64,000 bases of DNA from Solanum dulcamara (lineage: Eukaryota; Streptophyta; Magnoliopsida; Solanales; Solanaceae), in assembly GCF_947179165.1 (NCBI RefSeq), contig NC_077245.1, forward strand, positions 22,481,740-22,545,739. The letters run 5' to 3'. A program made the translations under genes and the position numbers. Below are positions 52,998 through 64,000 of this stretch, piece after piece. Each line of letters starts with the position of its first letter. The first letter of the stretch is position 1. A model generated the notes under the pieces. That model was not told the origin of the DNA and made no database searches. It saw only the letters and a list, made by a program, of their open reading frames with translations.

Positions 52998-54715
52998 TGT
53001 AACAACCTGCTCCTGTCGTTAGGGATAGGTCAATTGGAAAGGATTTCAGGCCAGAAAGTTTCGAGTAGTAACTTCGAAAAATGTGAGCCTAGGCCAGAAT
53101 TGGACGAATTCTAAGTTAGGTGAGATGTAGGGTGATCACGTGAATGATGGAGGTTAAATTTATAATTTGTTTGGACAGGCTGATACGGAGCATTTACGGC
53201 TTCGCGAAATCGCATTCGGGTGAGTAAAACTCCTGAAATCGAAGTTTGCGTGAGGGGTATATTTTAATACGTATTTGGAAGGGGGGTGTTGTGAAATGGG
53301 GGCTTGGAGCACAAACTCCGAGCTCACTTTTCCTGCATATCCCGCTAGAGCGGGACAATCGCGACTTAAATCGTGAAAAAGATCAGAAACGGTCTTTTCT
53401 GCAAAAACCAGTTTCTAAAACCCCAAAAGGCGACCTAGGACGATTTTCATTGATTTTCCACGGATTTCCACGCTTAAGGTAAGGTTTTTACTCCCTAGAT
53501 TCATACTTTGATTCATAGAAACTAGAAGTATGGGTGATAATCATTGGGGAAGGGTTTGAACTAAAAATCTATGGTGGAAAATAGCCTTAGGGTAAGGTTA
53601 GGATCATGGATTTGCCCTTGGGAATGAAATTGTGTTGTATTTCTTGATAGTTAGGTCATTGTATTGATCATTGATATGTATTTAATGTTTCTAAACCAAG
53701 AACGAGAAGAACAAACCCGAAAAGGGAAGGCTATTGTGTTGTAAGGTTCTAAAAGCTTGAAATTGAGGTAGGTGATGGTCTAGTTTTCCGTATGTGTTTC
53801 ATAAACTTGTTAAATTGCTTTATGATATTTATATGTATATATGAATAGAAAAACATGCTAGATTATGTGTGAAATGATCACTTGCTGGCCTGTTATTGTG
53901 ATGAACTTGTTCTTGGTGGTATAAAACTATAAATGTTGTAAGAATTGAATGTTCTTGTGATTGTGATTTCTTGGAATCGGGTGTCACGTTCGGACATGTA
54001 ATTTGGATCGGATGTCATGTTCTGATAAATATTTGGATCGGGTGTCACGTTCCGACACAAAGTTGATTGTTTGTAGGTCCTTTGTGTGAAATTATAGCAT
54101 GTGAAAGACATTGAGTTGTGATATTGAAATGTTGTTGACTTATTCTGTATATGTATATGCCTATTGTGTTGGAATTTACTTGTCTATGATCCGTTTACTG
54201 GCTAACCACGTGATCCTACTAGTACACCATTGTTATTGTGTACTGATACTACTCTTGCTCTACCTTTTTATTGAGTACATGGCATATTCAGCCGGTTGCA
54301 AAGAGACCTCGGTTGGAAGATTAGCAGGTTGTTCAAAGTCCAAGAGTGAGCTATTCTGTCATGCTGCCGTGGACTTTTCTATTAATCTCAATCCTTCTTT
54401 CGGGACTCAGATATTCAGACAATGTTTCTATTTATTTACTAGTTTCTATTTGGAGTTGTACTCCTATTCTAGACTTATTAGTTAGAGTTTTGGTACGATG
54501 ACTTTCAGTTCCTAGGATGTGACTACTTCCGCATTTCGTTGTTATTAACATGGTTGACTGAGTTTACGGGAACTCAGCATTATTTCTGGTTTATTCCTGC
54601 TTCCGCAAGTCTTTAACTGTTATCTCCTAAAGTTTGATAAGGTGGGCTGTAGAAATGGTTCTCCCACTGGAATAAGTATTGTGGGTGCTAGACACGGCGG
54701 GTTGGGATCGTGACA
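52998..54715 (+). mobile_element. Solo LTR (family B)
   Basis: 1718 bp from TGTAACAACCTGC to GGGATCGTGACA, in plus orientation. Flanking 5-mers are CTTTT (52993-52997) and CTCTT (54716-54720), one change. It shares the 5580-5830 block of the plus-strand gypsy LTR, and its end (GGTTCTCCCAC...GGGTTGGGATCGTGACA) is the complement of the start of the LTRs at 17007 and 19125. The GTGTCGG-type minisatellite is at 53970-54060 (three units). There is no internal region. Confidence 0.85.
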
Positions 54716-55567
54716 CTCTTAATGAACGGCTTAAAGTTCAACCAACTTTTATAAGGACTTTCATACTTTTAATATAGTATATAGATTAACGTAATGCATA
54801 CGTGCAAAGCACATACAATTAGTAGTTTAATATAACTACAACAACATATACAGCTTAACAATTTTCATTCAACTCAATATACAATTATGATACAACTCTA
54901 ATAAAAATTTGATACAATTCATTGTAATTTAGAATTTCAATGAATTAGGACTAAAATTTAATCCAAAACTAGTTCAAATATTACCTAAAAAGACCCAAAT
55001 TTTAGATTTGGGCTCCCTCAAATTTAACCCAAAACTAGCTCAAATCTTACAAAAAAATAAAATTGGTTTGCGGTCAGTCTATTTTTCGAACTAAAATTTG
55101 ATGGGTAGTAGAATTAGTAATTCATCTCTAGTATTTGTTGCTCATGTCCATGGGATTATGGTTATTCAAAGGCCATTCGATGTAGATCTCTCATCACACC
55201 CTCCAAAAATGGTGGCAATGGGAATAAATGAATCATGTTTTGTCCTATTCTGCTCTCTTGACAACATCGATCAAATAGGAAATATTCTATTGATGACAAC
55301 AAAAAGAATAAAAATATATGAAAGGGATAATGAGTTTCATAAAGAATTAAAAAATCAAGGCATGAGGATTGCGGTCTAGCCCTAACTCGTTCATAGAAGA
55401 TATTCAAAAATCATGGAAACGTGCTTGCGTGACGGAATAATGATGCTCCCATACCTATTCTTAGAGTTAGTTTTACATATCTTGTAAATTTCTCCAAATA
55501 CCCAAGAAAAATCTTATCTTGAAAGGAGAAGAACCATAAAATCTTTCTTGAACTAGAAGAAGGATAT
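54716..55567. other. Intergenic, possible short open frame at 55101-55379
   Basis: From the ATG at 55101 a 92-codon frame runs to 55379. It has even composition (HVHGIMVIQRPFDVDLSSHP and MVAMGINESCFVLFCS), unlike the AT-driven frames nearby. It could be an exon fragment of a host gene. I do not recognise it, and there is no clear promoter or splice site. The rest is AT-rich and unassigned. Confidence 0.3.
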
Positions 55568-57725
55568 TGTCACTCCCCGAGAGGGTACTTTAGGCGTGGC
55601 CGGCAATCAGAAACCATCTTTGGCCTCTGAGAGAATCACTTGGTCTCATCACTCATTCGTTTATCAGCGGAAGACTTAAGTGAAAATAAGAATACTTATG
55701 TGGACTCACCATCATCAACATCAAATAAAAAAAATAATCCTTAGAAGAAGTAGTTTCAAAGGAGAACTACTCCAATTACATCATCAAACTCTGTCTATGA
55801 AGCCTCTAACACTATCAGATGGTGCTAATGACATGTCCATGACTACCTCAAAAGAAACATAATACTCAACAATAATAAAAGGATAAAGAGTTCCTTCGAA
55901 TACAAGGACTCACCAAATAGCTGAAAAGTAATGACCTTCAACGATGTGTCTGTTAAGGATCTCTAAGACCTGTATCTATATCATAAAACGATGCAGGTTG
56001 AATGACGTTAGTACAGGGAATGTACTAGTATGTAAAATGGCAGGAAAGTAAGGACATATATCAAGAAACTCCTCTCAGGAAGACTCGTCTCAGAACTCAA
56101 CATCATCTTAACATCAAAATATAATGCAAGTTTAAAAATAATAATAATAAGCAATGCTTACTCAGTTGGGAGTTTCTCTAACCGACAACCATCACTTATG
56201 AGCTAGTGATGATACAACAAAGCGACGTCGTCGCCACATCCATCCAATACCTTGCCAAGGTAAAGGACATCACCATCTTGGATCCAATCATCAAAGTTCT
56301 TTTTTGGGGACTTAAGAGGTATAGCCTCCATCCTACGCTGGCTACGTAGTTGTGGGGTTTGAGTCAATTAAACTCTTACCCAACTCGGTGCTCAATACTA
56401 CTCTCAAAATATGTGCTCATATTAACATCATCATCTAGTCTTATTGGAAAACCATCAAACTCATCTTATTACCTCTTGATTAATCATTACACCTCAAAAC
56501 ATTATTTACATCTCATCAAAACATCTTGCTCAAAACATCATTTACTCAAATTCATTTAAACTCAATTCTTTTGCTGTTTCAAAACTCAATAAAATACATA
56601 TATAGTATTAATTCAAATCACTTTTTTGTCAATAAATATTAAAAGTCAACATCTTTACTCAAAACACGTGTAAAAATATTCATGAACATCAAATCAATTA
56701 GGATTCATGGGAAAGTAGCCACGAACAATAATTCCAATAATATGAGAGATAATAATAATAATAATCTAACTGCATAAATATAGCTAACTCAATAGAAGAA
56801 GATTAGCTCATTTAGAATTCAAGAATTAGGGTAAAACTCAACTATAACTCAATTATGATGAATTTAATTATTGGGCGCATGGACGAACTCAATCCAATGC
56901 TATGAATAGCCTTACATACCTGAAATTCGAAGCTTTACTCCGAATTAAAGAACTCAATGATCACTTTTGACCCCCTAGCCTTTTCTCCTCGCTGGAGCAT
57001 TTTGTGTACTACCCGAAGTATAAGAATCACCACAATAGTATTTCTACACTACTAAAAATTAAAACTATATTTGACAATGAGTAAAGAAGTGTATAGAGAG
57101 AAGAGTTGCTTGAGAAAGCTTGATAATAAAATGAGAAAATAAGGTGGGTATTTATAGGTGTGGAGGAGGGACCTAACAATAAATAAAAATAATTAAAAAA
57201 GATGATCTTGAAAATTGAATGGAGGATTATGATCTCATGGATGATGGCAAATGGAGGACTATTGATGTCGTGGGTGATGTCAAATGGATCTAGATTTTTC
57301 CATGGTTGGTGAGATGAACTTTCTTTTAACAAAATACCCTTTTCCGGAGCTGCGTTTGAACAAGATAACTTCCTAATTAGGATTTGGTGTCTTCATATGA
57401 ATTGTAGATCTAGAAGTATGCTTTGATGTTGTTCAAGAATCAACCAATTTGGAGCATCCTACCGTGAGATATGATTTTTCTTCTACAAATACTCCATTTC
57501 GTTACAGCATCATATCTTGCAAAAATTAATTTATTTGACCTACATGTCCTCCGAATCTTAAGATATGATCTTCATGAAAGTTGTAGGTAATGACGTTGGG
57601 GTTATTCAAAAATTTGAATCACCTAATTTGGACTATTATATGAAAAAATATGCCCAAAATACAAAAGAAATATTATTTTCGTCGAGAATTGAAACACCAC
57701 ATACAACGCTTTAAAGGGTGTTACA
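55568..57725 (+). mobile_element. Solo LTR (family A) with perfect GATAT duplication
   Basis: 2158 bp from TGTCACTCCCCGAG to GGGTGTTACA, flanked by GATAT on both sides (55563-55567 and 57726-57730). It shares many blocks with 1952-4168, for example around CACTTATGAGC (56188) and AATACCTTG (56248). It lacks the short-palindrome array of the other two copies, and its right third differs, so it is another subfamily. No internal region is present. Confidence 0.92.
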
Positions 57726-58497
57726 GATATTCTTGAAAACCTTAGGATTTTTTAACAAAGAATCTTCTTACAATTTCATAACTTTACGTTTGAATCGCTA
57801 AAATTCAATAAGTTGCTCATAATACTGTACCAAAAAGAAGAATGGCATATCTTCTTGCATAAATATCATATTGACAAACGGTTTGTTGCATGCGTTGAAA
57901 ATTAGACTCAAATATCTAGAATTTGATAGGTTACGGATCAAGTATAGAATTATTCATATTTTAGGAGATATGCTTGCTTAATTTAAAGTTGGCCCTAGCT
58001 TGAACTTATACAAAAATTTAATCAATAAAGAAGATTTCAACTTAACTTTGTGCTACAGTTCCTTTTAACCTTAGTTCACATCGAAAATACTTTTCACACT
58101 TAAAACTTGACCTTTATACCTAGGTACAATCAAATTATCAAGTTCGGATCTAATTTCATGCGCCAGACAGTTCAAACCATAGTTTGAAAGCACTTTTCTA
58201 ATTAAATATTTTATTTTTCATAATTTTGTCTTTGTTCTTTTTGATTCATTTTTAAAACCTAGAATTTAGACAAGATCTCAAACAAAAATTCCTTCCTGTG
58301 GAAGTAACCGTTGGAATTTGTTTGATAAAAAAATTTATTGGCAAACATAGCCATGCAGGCCTGATGCTTTTCTTCATAAAGAAGCAGCAAAAAACCTAAC
58401 AAACAAATATAGAATAGCTTCTATGCTCACCAAAAGCCATCCTTTTTCCTCTAATTCCATTCTTGAATGTTTTTCTTTTCTTTTAAAATCATCTTTT
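57726..58497. other. Intergenic, upstream of the RING gene
   Basis: Ordinary AT-rich sequence, probably the promoter-distal region of the RING-H2 gene. I see no repeat or RNA gene. Confidence 0.5.
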
Positions 58498-58510
58498 ACA
58501 TATAAAACTA
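58498..58510 (+). promoter_or_regulatory. TATA box of the RING-H2 gene
   Basis: CATATAAAACTAA, with TATAAAA at 58501-58507, 75 bp before the ATG. A start site would be near 58530, giving a leader of about 50 nt. Confidence 0.6.
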
Positions 58511-58581
58511 ACCCCCAAGTTCCTGTTTCTGTTCGTACAATCACAACATTTCCCTAAACTAATTAATTTTTTTAACCAAAC

Positions 58582-59565
58582 ATGTCCTCAAGATATCAAA
58601 ACCCTAATAATGGGAACAGAAACTTTCAGCGTTACTGGTGTTATCAATGCCATCTCATCGTCAGGGTGTCACCGTCGGAGATCGTCTGTCCCCGTTGTTT
58701 CGGTCACTTCCTTTGCGAAATCAACGAGGCTAACCCTAGACAAATCTTGGACTTCACTGCATTTGATCCTTCTCCAGAAGCTAGAATTTTTGAAGCTCTA
58801 ACTCTCATGCTCGATCCTAATTTGTTCAACAACTCTCAAGGCAATGTGGTCCCTATTTTCCGACGTTCGGACGGAACTGAAACTGTCGAACCACCACCCG
58901 ATTCTCTCAGGACTACAGGTAGACATCAGAGGACTCGAGACTTCTGGTTTAGACCGAGAAGGAGATACTCATTTCTAAACAACGACACGGATGAATGGAC
59001 ACCGGAGAGCGGAATTCTAGCTCGTCCGCGTTCATGGATTATCATCCGACCATCCGGAGAACATTTTCTGGGTGGACCTAACCGCCTACTTGCAGGAGAA
59101 AGACAATTAGGTCCACCCGAAGATTATTTTACAGGTCCGGGGCTTGAAAACCTAATAGAAGAGTTGACTCAAAATGATCGGCCGGGTCCTGCACCAACAC
59201 CCGAGTCGATCATTGGTTCTATTCCGACGGTGGTGATTGCGCCAGCACATTTAAGAGATGATTCGGAATGTCCGGTTTGTAAGGAAAAGTTTAAAGTAGG
59301 TGGAGCAGCAAAAGAGTTGCCATGTAAACATATATATCATTCAGATTGCATTGTCCCTTGGTTAAGGCTTCATAATTCTTGCCCGGTTTGCCGGAATCCA
59401 TTACCGGTTTCTGCCGAAGCTCCGATGGATACTTCCGATGATTGTCTTGAAGAACAAGAAGCAAGCAATAGACAGCGGCGTTGCTTCAGACTTAGACAAA
59501 TGGCAGCTTCTCTTTGGCCATTTCGTTCGAGGTATCGTCCTGTGCGTAACCATGGTGAGATCTAG
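58582..59565 (+). CDS. RING-H2 E3 ubiquitin-protein ligase with N-terminal zinc ribbon (RHC1A/RING1-like)
   Basis: A 327-residue protein encoded in one exon. E3 ligases of this type bring a ubiquitin-charged E2 to the substrate. The N-terminus has a zinc ribbon C20-x2-C23...C36-x2-C39 (YWCYQCHLIVRV, then CPRC). The RING-H2 domain is complete: C230-x2-C233-x14-C248-x-H250-x2-H253-x2-C256-x10-C267-x2-C270, with the E2-contact Trp in IVPWL. The middle is low-complexity and Arg/Pro-rich. The C-terminus SLWPFRSRYRP resembles RHC1A-type ligases. The zinc ribbon plus RING-H2 layout and single exon are usual for that plant family. The ATG at 58582 is the first in frame and sits 75 bp after a TATA box. 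There is no signal peptide or membrane segment, so it is likely soluble. Substrate and exact orthology are unknown. Confidence 0.93.
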   Translation: MSSRYQNPNNGNRNFQRYWCYQCHLIVRVSPSEIVCPRCFGHFLCEINEANPRQILDFTAFDPSPEARIFEALTLMLDPNLFNNSQGNVVPIFRRSDGTETVEPPPDSLRTTGRHQRTRDFWFRPRRRYSFLNNDTDEWTPESGILARPRSWIIIRPSGEHFLGGPNRLLAGERQLGPPEDYFTGPGLENLIEELTQNDRPGPAPTPESIIGSIPTVVIAPAHLRDDSECPVCKEKFKVGGAAKELPCKHIYHSDCIVPWLRLHNSCPVCRNPLPVSAEAPMDTSDDCLEEQEASNRQRRCFRLRQMAASLWPFRSRYRPVRNHGEI

Positions 59566-60137
59566 TTCATATACATGTAATAATCCAAAAGAAAAGGTTG
59601 AGATAAATGAAAGGCAAATATATAGTTAATTAGTACTGTATGCATGGTATTCGAGGATTCCTAATCAAAATCATACTAGTACTCTTAAAGAATTCAAAAC
59701 GAAGAGGAAAATGAATACTTCAATTTAATTGTCTGATTTTATCTTGACATAAAATTTTTAAAAAATAAGAGTATTTTTGAACTTGTCCTTTTCAGCTTAG
59801 TTTATTACTACTATTTTCATTATTACTCTGTGCCTACAGATGAACCATCCGTGGCGTCATGTAATATTCTTTAGCGGATAAAGCTCCGGGGCTAACCTGC
59901 ACTTGAAATAAATTATTATTTGCTGAAGAAAAAGGGTACTACTGCGGCAGGCGGGGCGAAGGGAAGAAGAAATTAAAAGAAAAAAAATGAAGAAATTAAG
60001 AAAAAGAGATCCAAGAATCTGAAAAGATAAACAGATCAAGCATGCACTTTCTTTGTGTTCTTATAAATTGTATGTATAAATTTCATTTTTATGAATCAAG
60101 CTTCAAAAGTTGATCCACCTGCAGACTCGTGAACAAT

Positions 60138-60192
<55 letters not shown>

Positions 60193-61118
60193 CGTATTGG
60201 GCAAAATCAAACTCATTATTGTTAGACCTTTAATTTGAAACATATTAATTGCTGGAACTTGTTTCATATATCCATATAGTTATTTTGGTAAATTTTGTCA
60301 TTATTAAACTTCAATCTATTACCCTATATTTGTATTGATGGTTGGAAATCTTACATAAAATTCTCGATCACATAATCTGCAAAGAATTCTCATTACTTTG
60401 AGATGTATATCAAAGGCACTCTCCACAAAGATATTTCACACGGTGTAATGCTATCTCTTAAAATTCAACAAGATCTTCTAGTATATATGTAAAACTAGGG
60501 AGAGTTGGCTCAATAGCCACTTTCAAAATTTATTTTAACCATTAATCACAAGTCTTGAAAAATTAGCTCAATGCCCACTAATTATGACATCATCATTTTA
60601 ACTTTCAAAACTTACCAACTCAATTCCTAAAGTCTTCCTTATTACATTTTGATCCCCCCTCATCCAAGTGACATGGAACCTTTTATTTCATTATTTAAAA
60701 AAATTGCAAAAAGAAGTCTTCCAAGAACACACCCAAAAGCACTCCTAATTTTGAAGCTGATTTTGATGATTTTGGCGTCCTTTCCCAGCGAGATTTTTTT
60801 TTCATAGGTAAAATTATCATCATCTTACCATGTTTACCCTCATTACTTCCATGTTTACATCCCCATTTTCTTTGAAAATTCTTCAAAAAAATGTTCTTGC
60901 CTCAATTTTTGAAAACTGAAAATCCTTCAATATCACTCACTCAATTAGTCCCATAACTAGTTAATAGACATATTTTAGTAGTTTAGAAGCAGTATTGATG
61001 GTTGTTCTCCATTGCAGGAGCTTGATTTGAACCCATCTTGTTCAATCGCGTTTTGTATGGAATTTGCAGTATCCATCGACCTGTTAAAGACTGATACCTT
61101 AATCTAGTGTAGTCTATA
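59566..61118. other. Intergenic with (AT)n microsatellite
   Basis: 3' flank of the RING gene, then a pure (AT)n tract of about 24 repeats at 60143-60191. From about 60490 the phrase GTTGGCTCAATAGCCACTTT and its variant GAAAAATTAGCTCAATGCCC occur about 65 bp apart. These may be the outer end of the MULE that follows, but I find no inverted partner in the window. Confidence 0.5.
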
Positions 61119-63428
61119 ATGGCAGTAGCTGAATTTGTTGTAACTGATGGTGATTATGTGGGAATATGGGAGGAGACTCCCAAGAGCTGAAACTGAAAAT
61201 CTTTTAGTAAGACGACAGTTCCTATTGTGTTGCGTCACAATACTTCATATAACGATATGATTGCAAGCGTAATTGAGGTCGGTGAGTTAGCATGTGAGCC
61301 AAATGGCTTGGTGATTAGCTATCAAATGAATGGGAATAGAAAAATACATCCCATATTCATAAAGAATGATAGGCATGTCGGCTTGTACATGTTGGATATT
61401 GCTCCTGATGGCTCTAAGCATATATTGAGGATAAATGTCATTGAGAGGCCTCCGATTGGACCAATGAATTCATTGAATGACGACGACGATGATTCAACAA
61501 AAAATGAGAGCTTAAGTGATCATCCAAATGAGATATTCGATGATCATTCAAATGAGAGCTTGGGTGAAGATTCAACAAATATGAATGAGCATTCAATGGA
61601 TATGGCAGATCAGCCAGTGGATGCAGTCGATGTTGAATACCCCAAACTTTTTGAACAAATGCAAGGAGAGCAGGAATTGAGGTCACAACTCAACCATTCC
61701 TTCTCCAATGGAACTAATTTCTACATAAATCAAATATTTAGTAGCAAGAATGAGCTGCAACTATTATTAGCCGAAGCTGCGGCAAAAAAATCATTTGATT
61801 TTGCTACATTGAAGAGTTGTACAAAATACTTAAAGGTAAAATATGTGTATAGTTGTGTGTGGATGTTGCGGGCGAGAAAGTATGAATGTTCAGACAAATT
61901 TTGGATTTATAAATACATTAGCGATCACAGTTGCAGTGTTGAACATGCCATTATTAGCCATAGAAAAGTCTCGAGAAAAGGCATTTCATCGCTTTGTGTG
62001 AATTTATATCGTGATGGCAAGGGTCCAAATGTTAAAGAGATTTAGAGGGTTGCTTTAAAAAAAATTTAATTGTAGTCCAAGCTATTGGAATGTTGGAAGA
62101 GAGGTGTGATTGCCAAGAAAATGGTCCGAGGGACAGCAGAGCACATATATTTGTGCTTATCGGCTTTTTCTTACATGTTCGACACTCTTAATGTTGGTTC
62201 TAGCTATTCTATCATGGTAAATAAAGATGGTCATAGGTTCATGTATTACTTCTTAGCCTTCAGTGCGTGCATTAGGGAATTCACCCACATAAGAAAGGTA
62301 ATTGCGATCGACGACACTCATTCACATGGTAAATACGAGGGCGTGTTGGTGAGTGTTATTGCACAAGACACCGAGAACCATGTTTATCCAATTGCCTTTT
62401 GTGTCGTGGACAAAGAGAATGATGCATCTTGGATGTTCTTCTTTGAGAAGTTGCAGCAAATTGTGGTCGATGAATCAGATTTATGCTTTATCTCTAATAG
62501 ACACAAGAGCATCGCCAACGGCATTGCAGGGGTTTACAATTATGCTCATCACGGATATTGTATGAGGCACCCCTTGGTGAAAATCTCTGGATAAATCAAC
62601 ATTGTGGAGATTCGCTCTACCTATATTACAATACGTCAAAGGCATATTCTTTCGCGAAGTTTAACTATCATTTTGTAGAATTCAAGAACAAATGCTTCGA
62701 GGTTGCCTTCGTTCTTGAGCATGAAATTGATTTTGAGAAGTGGAGTAGGACACATTTTCCAAGCAATAGGTATGATGTGATGACCATAAATATTGTCGAG
62801 TCACTCAATGCTATGTTGATAGACGAAAGAGAGTACCCCGTGGCATCCATATTTAATTCGATTGCTAAGAGATTTGGAGAATTATTTAGGGAGAAGCATG
62901 CATATGTCCTCAAATCAAAGGTTAATAAAAAGGTGCCTTGTGCCGAAAGGATCGCAAGAGAAAATATGATCAAGGGCGAATCTTTGTAAATGGAGAAGAT
63001 AACCGAGGACGGCAATCAATTCACCGTGTTCGGCATAGGTTCTACTGCCAATGTGAATCTTCTGAAAAAGGTGTTCTTGTAGGGAATATGACTTGGTCAA
63101 GATACCATGTGCTCACACAATGACCGTTTTACGTTCAAAGCATGGAGACGAGTATGGTATGAGCATCTATGAGTACTCTTCAACTTTGTATAAAGTCGAA
63201 GTGTACCTCCTTGCATACTCCAAATCTATTAATGTTGTCCCTCTCGAGTCGGAGTGGTGTGTGCCAGAAGAAATACTAGGCGTGACAATTCTTCCATCCC
63301 TTGCCAATACCAAGGTTGGAAGGAAGAGAAGAAAACATGTCAAGGGAGTTGGTGAGAATTTCAAGAGCAAGAGAAGAAATAAATATTCAATTTGCAAGAG
63401 ACCGGACACAAGAGAACCACATGTATGA
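61119..63428 (+). pseudogene. MULE (MuDR-type) transposase, broken
   Basis: Relic of a Mutator-like transposase. From the ATG at 61119 a 23-codon frame stops at TGA. A frame of 272 codons (61227-62045) then carries the N-terminal region, an acidic D/N/S-rich linker and the Mu-type zinc domain (CTKYLKVKYVYSC, then SDHSCSVEH). After a TAG, 62085-62594 holds the DDE core with AIDDTHSHGKYEGVLVSVIA and YPIAFCVVDKENDASWMFFF. The sequence shifts frame near 62570 (62558-62989) and again after 62989, ending with the SWIM-type region (VKIPCAHTMTVL) and a basic tail (GRKRRKH). At least three stops and two shifts disable it. The usual IDGTH is IDDTH here. Confidence 0.88.
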
Positions 63429-64000
63429 ACAACAACAAAGCTTAGATAGGCTTCACTCAATTTATTTTTGTAAACAAGCTACTAGAGCTATTTTTTTTTA
63501 TCCATGGATTTTGATCAATTTGATGTCAGTTGTTATTAACTCTACTTATTATGTATTATCGAAATGTCAAATGATGGCATATATTGTGTACTCTGTCTAT
63601 TAAAGTTTATTATCGATCCTATTTGTTATGTACTAAGGCTGTATTATTAATTGTCCTTAAAATATTTTTCTTTTGCCCTTAAAATATTTCCACATTTTTC
63701 ATGTAATTTAACTTCTAATAGCATGTTATAAGTTGATTATCATCTTTACTAGATTACATCTAATTAAATAATACTTCTCATGAAGATTTCCTTATAATTA
63801 TACTATAAATTAATGATTTGATTGATTAAATTAATTTTTTTTACATTCACAATCATAGAACATAAACTCTTATTGACCAAAAAAAATAAATTCAAACAAA
63901 TTAATAAAAGCATTACTTTAACATACACTCTACCAGACGACTCCTTAAAGAATTGTGGAAAAAAACAAATATTAATCTTTAAAAAATAGTAATTTGTACT
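63429..64000. other. Downstream of MULE, AT-rich, nothing recognised
   Basis: No gene is supported. If the MULE has a right terminal repeat it should lie here or beyond the window, but I cannot identify it. Confidence 0.45.

Noticed and set aside
1..64000. Complete tRNA, rRNA or organelle-derived insert
   Set aside because: I searched by eye for cloverleaf pairs, rRNA landmarks and plastid or mitochondrial gene stretches and found none that holds up. A tRNAscan and organelle BLAST would settle it.

Overview
This window looks like nuclear DNA of a flowering plant, most likely a member of the Solanaceae (Solanum-type). The evidence is AT-rich intergenic sequence, Tekay/Del-like Ty3-gypsy and Tnt1/Tork-like copia elements, plant L1 and MULE elements, Stowaway-like MITEs, and one plant-type RING-H2 gene. 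The genus is an inference from the look of the repeats. No database search was possible.

Layout. 1-6130: a decayed plus-strand gypsy element (RT, RNase H, integrase, chromodomain-like tail, start of the 3' LTR). Its integrase is split by a 2.2-kb solo LTR with a near-perfect 5-bp target duplication. 6398-8626: a second, inverted LTR of the same family, followed by a foldback repeat and an array of tRNA box-B-like motifs. 10-17 kb: AT-rich DNA with a Stowaway-like MITE, a probable small two-exon basic gene or gene relic, and several direct repeats. 17007-18997: solo LTR with a perfect TTTTA duplication. 19125-41672: a decayed minus-strand gypsy element carrying two nested insertions, a solo LTR (24332-26605) inside its gag-pol region and a LINE (about 29277-41030) inside its 5' LTR. 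41.7-45.5 kb: AT-rich DNA with a MITE that has about 95-bp inverted ends. 45468-50583: a minus-strand copia element lying in a minisatellite. 52998-54715 and 55568-57725: two more solo LTRs. 58582-59565: an intact intronless RING-H2 E3 ubiquitin ligase gene, the only convincing intact host gene. 61119-63428: a broken MULE transposase gene.

The most striking object is the LINE. It is about 11.75 kb long, ends in 44 uninterrupted A residues, and has intact ORF1 (up to 1305 aa, DUF4283-like domain plus CCHC knuckle) and intact ORF2 (endonuclease, RT, zf-RVT, RNase H). ORF1 and ORF2 meet at a TGATG stop/start overlap. Directly after ORF2, where an L1 normally has only a 3' UTR, lies a third frame open for more than 1050 codons. 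It is built from 510-bp tandem modules that each encode a hydrophobic segment. At the DNA level each segment looks like a polypyrimidine-type tract followed by AG|GT, as in a splice acceptor joined to a donor. I do not recognise this third ORF. It is my main candidate for something undescribed.

Most of the rest is nested, decayed transposable element sequence. Six solo LTRs against three elements with internal sequence suggest frequent LTR-LTR recombination in this region.
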